The position numbers and the translations under genes are program-made. Positions 62,186 to 64,000 of a stretch of 64,000 bases of DNA are shown here, in pieces (within the stretch, counting starts at the first letter, position 1; each line of letters opens with the position of its first letter). This stretch comes from Anthonomus grandis grandis. Its lineage: Eukaryota > Arthropoda > Insecta > Coleoptera > Curculionidae. The notes under the pieces were generated by a model, which was not told where the DNA came from, ran no database searches, and was given only the letters and a program-made list of their open reading frames with translations. Where the stretch lies: NCBI RefSeq assembly GCF_022605725.1, contig NC_065567.1:30235127-30299126 (forward strand). Reading direction: 5' to 3'.

Positions 62186-62967
62186 GCGTTCGTGACCTTT
62201 TAAGTTATGCATGAAAAAATTCTCTGTTATAAAAGTAAAGAACTAAAAGTTTACTCTGCAGATGTTCTAAATTATTAATTTTATTAAAACATATAAGTTT
62301 TTCACGTCAAATGCTACGACGGTAAATTTCCCTTCGGGGTAACGCCTTTGCTAATCCAAGTAGCAAAATACTTTGTATTATCTTTCCTCATAAACTTTTC
62401 TACGCCTCCGTATACTCTAAATGCAATCTCGAATAATAACATACCCGTGTAGAAAATGCATAAAATGTTATCTGAGACGTTAATATTCTTGCAGCAACTT
62501 GTAATTTATTATTATTCCGTCTTATTTTCTTTTGAATAACTAATTACATGCCGTATAGAATTTTCATTACCAGGAAATTATTGTTCTAGTTTGATAACTT
62601 CGAGTAATTTTATTAAGTATTATTATTTAAGATTTTTTAACGGGCGTCGTATGATTACGTTGTGATAGGATGTCTCTTAGAAGCTGGTTTATTTATAATT
62701 GCATGTCGCATTTGCATATTAACTACATTTGCGATAGTGAACCCAGTGATTTAGAAGAGCGTGAAGTTGCACTCGGATCCGTGTTTTTTTTTTCTCTTGT
62801 GTTTGGCATTTTAAAAAGCAAATAAATTGAAGGAGCGAACAGCTTGTGAATAGAATTATATGGGTTTATTTTTTTTAGCTGCGAGTAATTAAAATAATTA
62901 AATAAAAGTTTTTTTTCTCTAGTACATATAAACTACCGCCTTTGTTACCATTACTCTATTATCTGCT
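62186..62967. other. Spacer without a supported gene
   Basis: Carries one reversed TTTTAAGTTATGCATG box at 62191-62213. The rest is AT-rich without recognisable features. Confidence 0.5.
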
Positions 62968-63327
62968 ATAAGCAAAAGGTTATCTAGAAAATTACCTCGA
63001 GTCCATATAATTAACGTTTCACAATCCAAAGAGTTTTTTGCATAATATATGTCAGAAAAAACCTTGATATTAAATTATACAGGGTCTGTAATAAAATTTT
63101 CATTTAATTTAATAGAAATATGCATAACTTAAACGGAGACGACGCACATATTTTTATGACTTAAGTTTGTCGCCATATGGTTGGTATAGGGTGAAGCAAT
63201 AAAAATGTGTGCATCACTCCCATTTAAGTTATGCATACTTATTTGAATTAAATGTTATATTCATCGGTTTTTGAGCTAATTTTAAGAGAAATGAATTTGC
63301 ATGTATTTGGATAATTTTTATCCAAGT
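62968..63327. repeat. 360-bp duplicated repeat, copy 1
   Basis: Runs from TCTAGAAAATTACCTCGAGT through AATTAACGTTTCACAATCC, a TTATACAGGG word and an internal inverted pair of GCATAACTTAAA boxes, to ATTTGCATG and TTGGATAAT. The same order occurs 548 bp downstream (TTAACGTTTCAC at 63011 and 63559), with about 10% differences. Confidence 0.87.
63117..63244. repeat. Inverted pair of GCATAACTTAAA boxes
   Basis: The left arm begins TATGCATAACTTAAACGGAG and continues ACGACGCACATATTTTTATG. The right arm is its imperfect reverse complement, ending CCCATTTAAGTTATGCATAC. Arms of about 38 bp with a ~50-bp spacer give a hairpin or MITE-like body. The duplicate copy is at 63665-63792. Confidence 0.8.
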
Positions 63328-63515
63328 GTCTTTAGATTGTTTTCTATATATACATCCGTTTAGTAAGCTCTCTTATGGTTTTTATACCATATATACATCC
63401 ATATATATGATAAAATTGTCTAAGAAAATAGTATTTTCAAAGTACTAAGAAATTAATACTTATAATAACTATATTTTTAACTTAGAAATTTAAAAAAATG
63501 TGCCTTGTGTCCATT

Positions 63516-63875
63516 ATAAGCAAAATATCGTCTAGAAAATTACCTCGAGTCTATATAATTAACGTTTCACAATCCAAAGAGTTTTTTGCATATCATAGGT
63601 CAGAAAAAACCTTGATATTAAATTATACAGGGCGTCTGTAATAAAATTTTAATTTAATTTAATCAAAATATGCATAACTTAAACGGACAGGACGCACGTA
63701 TTTTTTATGACCTGTTTTTCGCCATATGATTTGTATAAGGTAAAGCATTAAAAATAGGTGCATCGCGCCCATTAAAGTTATGCATGTTTATTTGAATTAA
63801 ATGTTATATTCATCGGCTTACAAGCCAGTTTTAAGGGAAATTAATTTGCATGTTTTTGGATAATAATTTTATTCG
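63516..63875. repeat. 360-bp duplicated repeat, copy 2
   Basis: Second copy of 62968-63327, with GTCTAGAAAATTACCTCGAG at its start and the inverted box pair at 63665-63792 (GCATAACTTAAACGGACAGG and CCCATTAAAGTTATGCATG). The two copies are separated by about 190 bp of AT-rich sequence. Confidence 0.87.
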
Positions 63876-64000
63876 AGTAAATTAAAATTTATCATCCTGT
63901 ACCTTGAAAACTGTGCATTTCCGGACCCATGTTTATAGAAACTTTTTCTCATATTTTTTTACAAGAAATCACCCATTGAAATATCTCCGTCTATTTTTCG

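Overview
The window looks like an AT-rich, gene-poor stretch of an animal genome, most likely an insect (possibly a beetle). The evidence is a mariner-family DNA transposon with a TA target duplication, the C-terminal tail of a non-LTR retrotransposon ORF2, repeat ends of the CCCTGTATA kind common in insects, a hammerhead-ribozyme motif of the kind found in Penelope-like elements, and long satellite DNA. No complete protein-coding gene, rRNA, tRNA or CRISPR array could be supported. Most long reading frames are chance frames in AT-rich or tandemly repeated DNA.

Layout. 0.3-1.0 kb: four copies of a ~172-bp repeat. 2.06-3.07 kb: decayed tandem repeats sharing a box around GCATAACTTAAA..GGTACGA. 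A dead 1,192-bp mariner (3069-4260) is inserted in one of these units. 5.4-8.8 kb: the same box in reverse orientation, in diverged repeats. 8.8-13.5 kb: spacer with a ~150-200-bp decayed repeat (10.3-11.1 kb), a short GC-rich simple repeat, and unique moderate-GC blocks. 13.5-15.7 kb: diverged repeats carrying TTGGCGCCCAA, mirrored G-rich tracts, and a minus-strand hammerhead-like ribozyme (15083-15125). 16.4 kb and 22.2 kb: two exon-like segments on the plus strand with plausible splice sites. 18.3-21.3 kb: a tandem array whose most conserved feature is TTGGGCGCCAA, the inverse of the box at 13.5-15.5 kb.

23.94-51.39 kb (over 40% of the window) is one head-to-tail satellite array: 53 monomers of ~506 bp with degenerate edge units. 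Each monomer contains two related ~139-bp sub-repeats, and each sub-repeat carries a motif with CENP-B-box spacing. Variant bases show higher-order structure: a 4-monomer period (2,024 bp) in the left part and an 11-monomer (5,566 bp) duplication in the right part. One unit is a hybrid with a mappable exchange interval.

51.4-64 kb: unique AT-rich spacer, a repeat family duplicated at 54.0 and 58.1 kb, a LINE tail (59667-59816), a ~160-bp tandem array (59.9-61.0 kb), a TTAATTA-rich unique block (61.0-62.2 kb), and a 360-bp direct duplication with internal inverted repeats (63.0 and 63.5 kb). If the two exon-like segments are real, the satellite probably lies in an intron or beside a gene that is mostly outside the window. 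That is inference.
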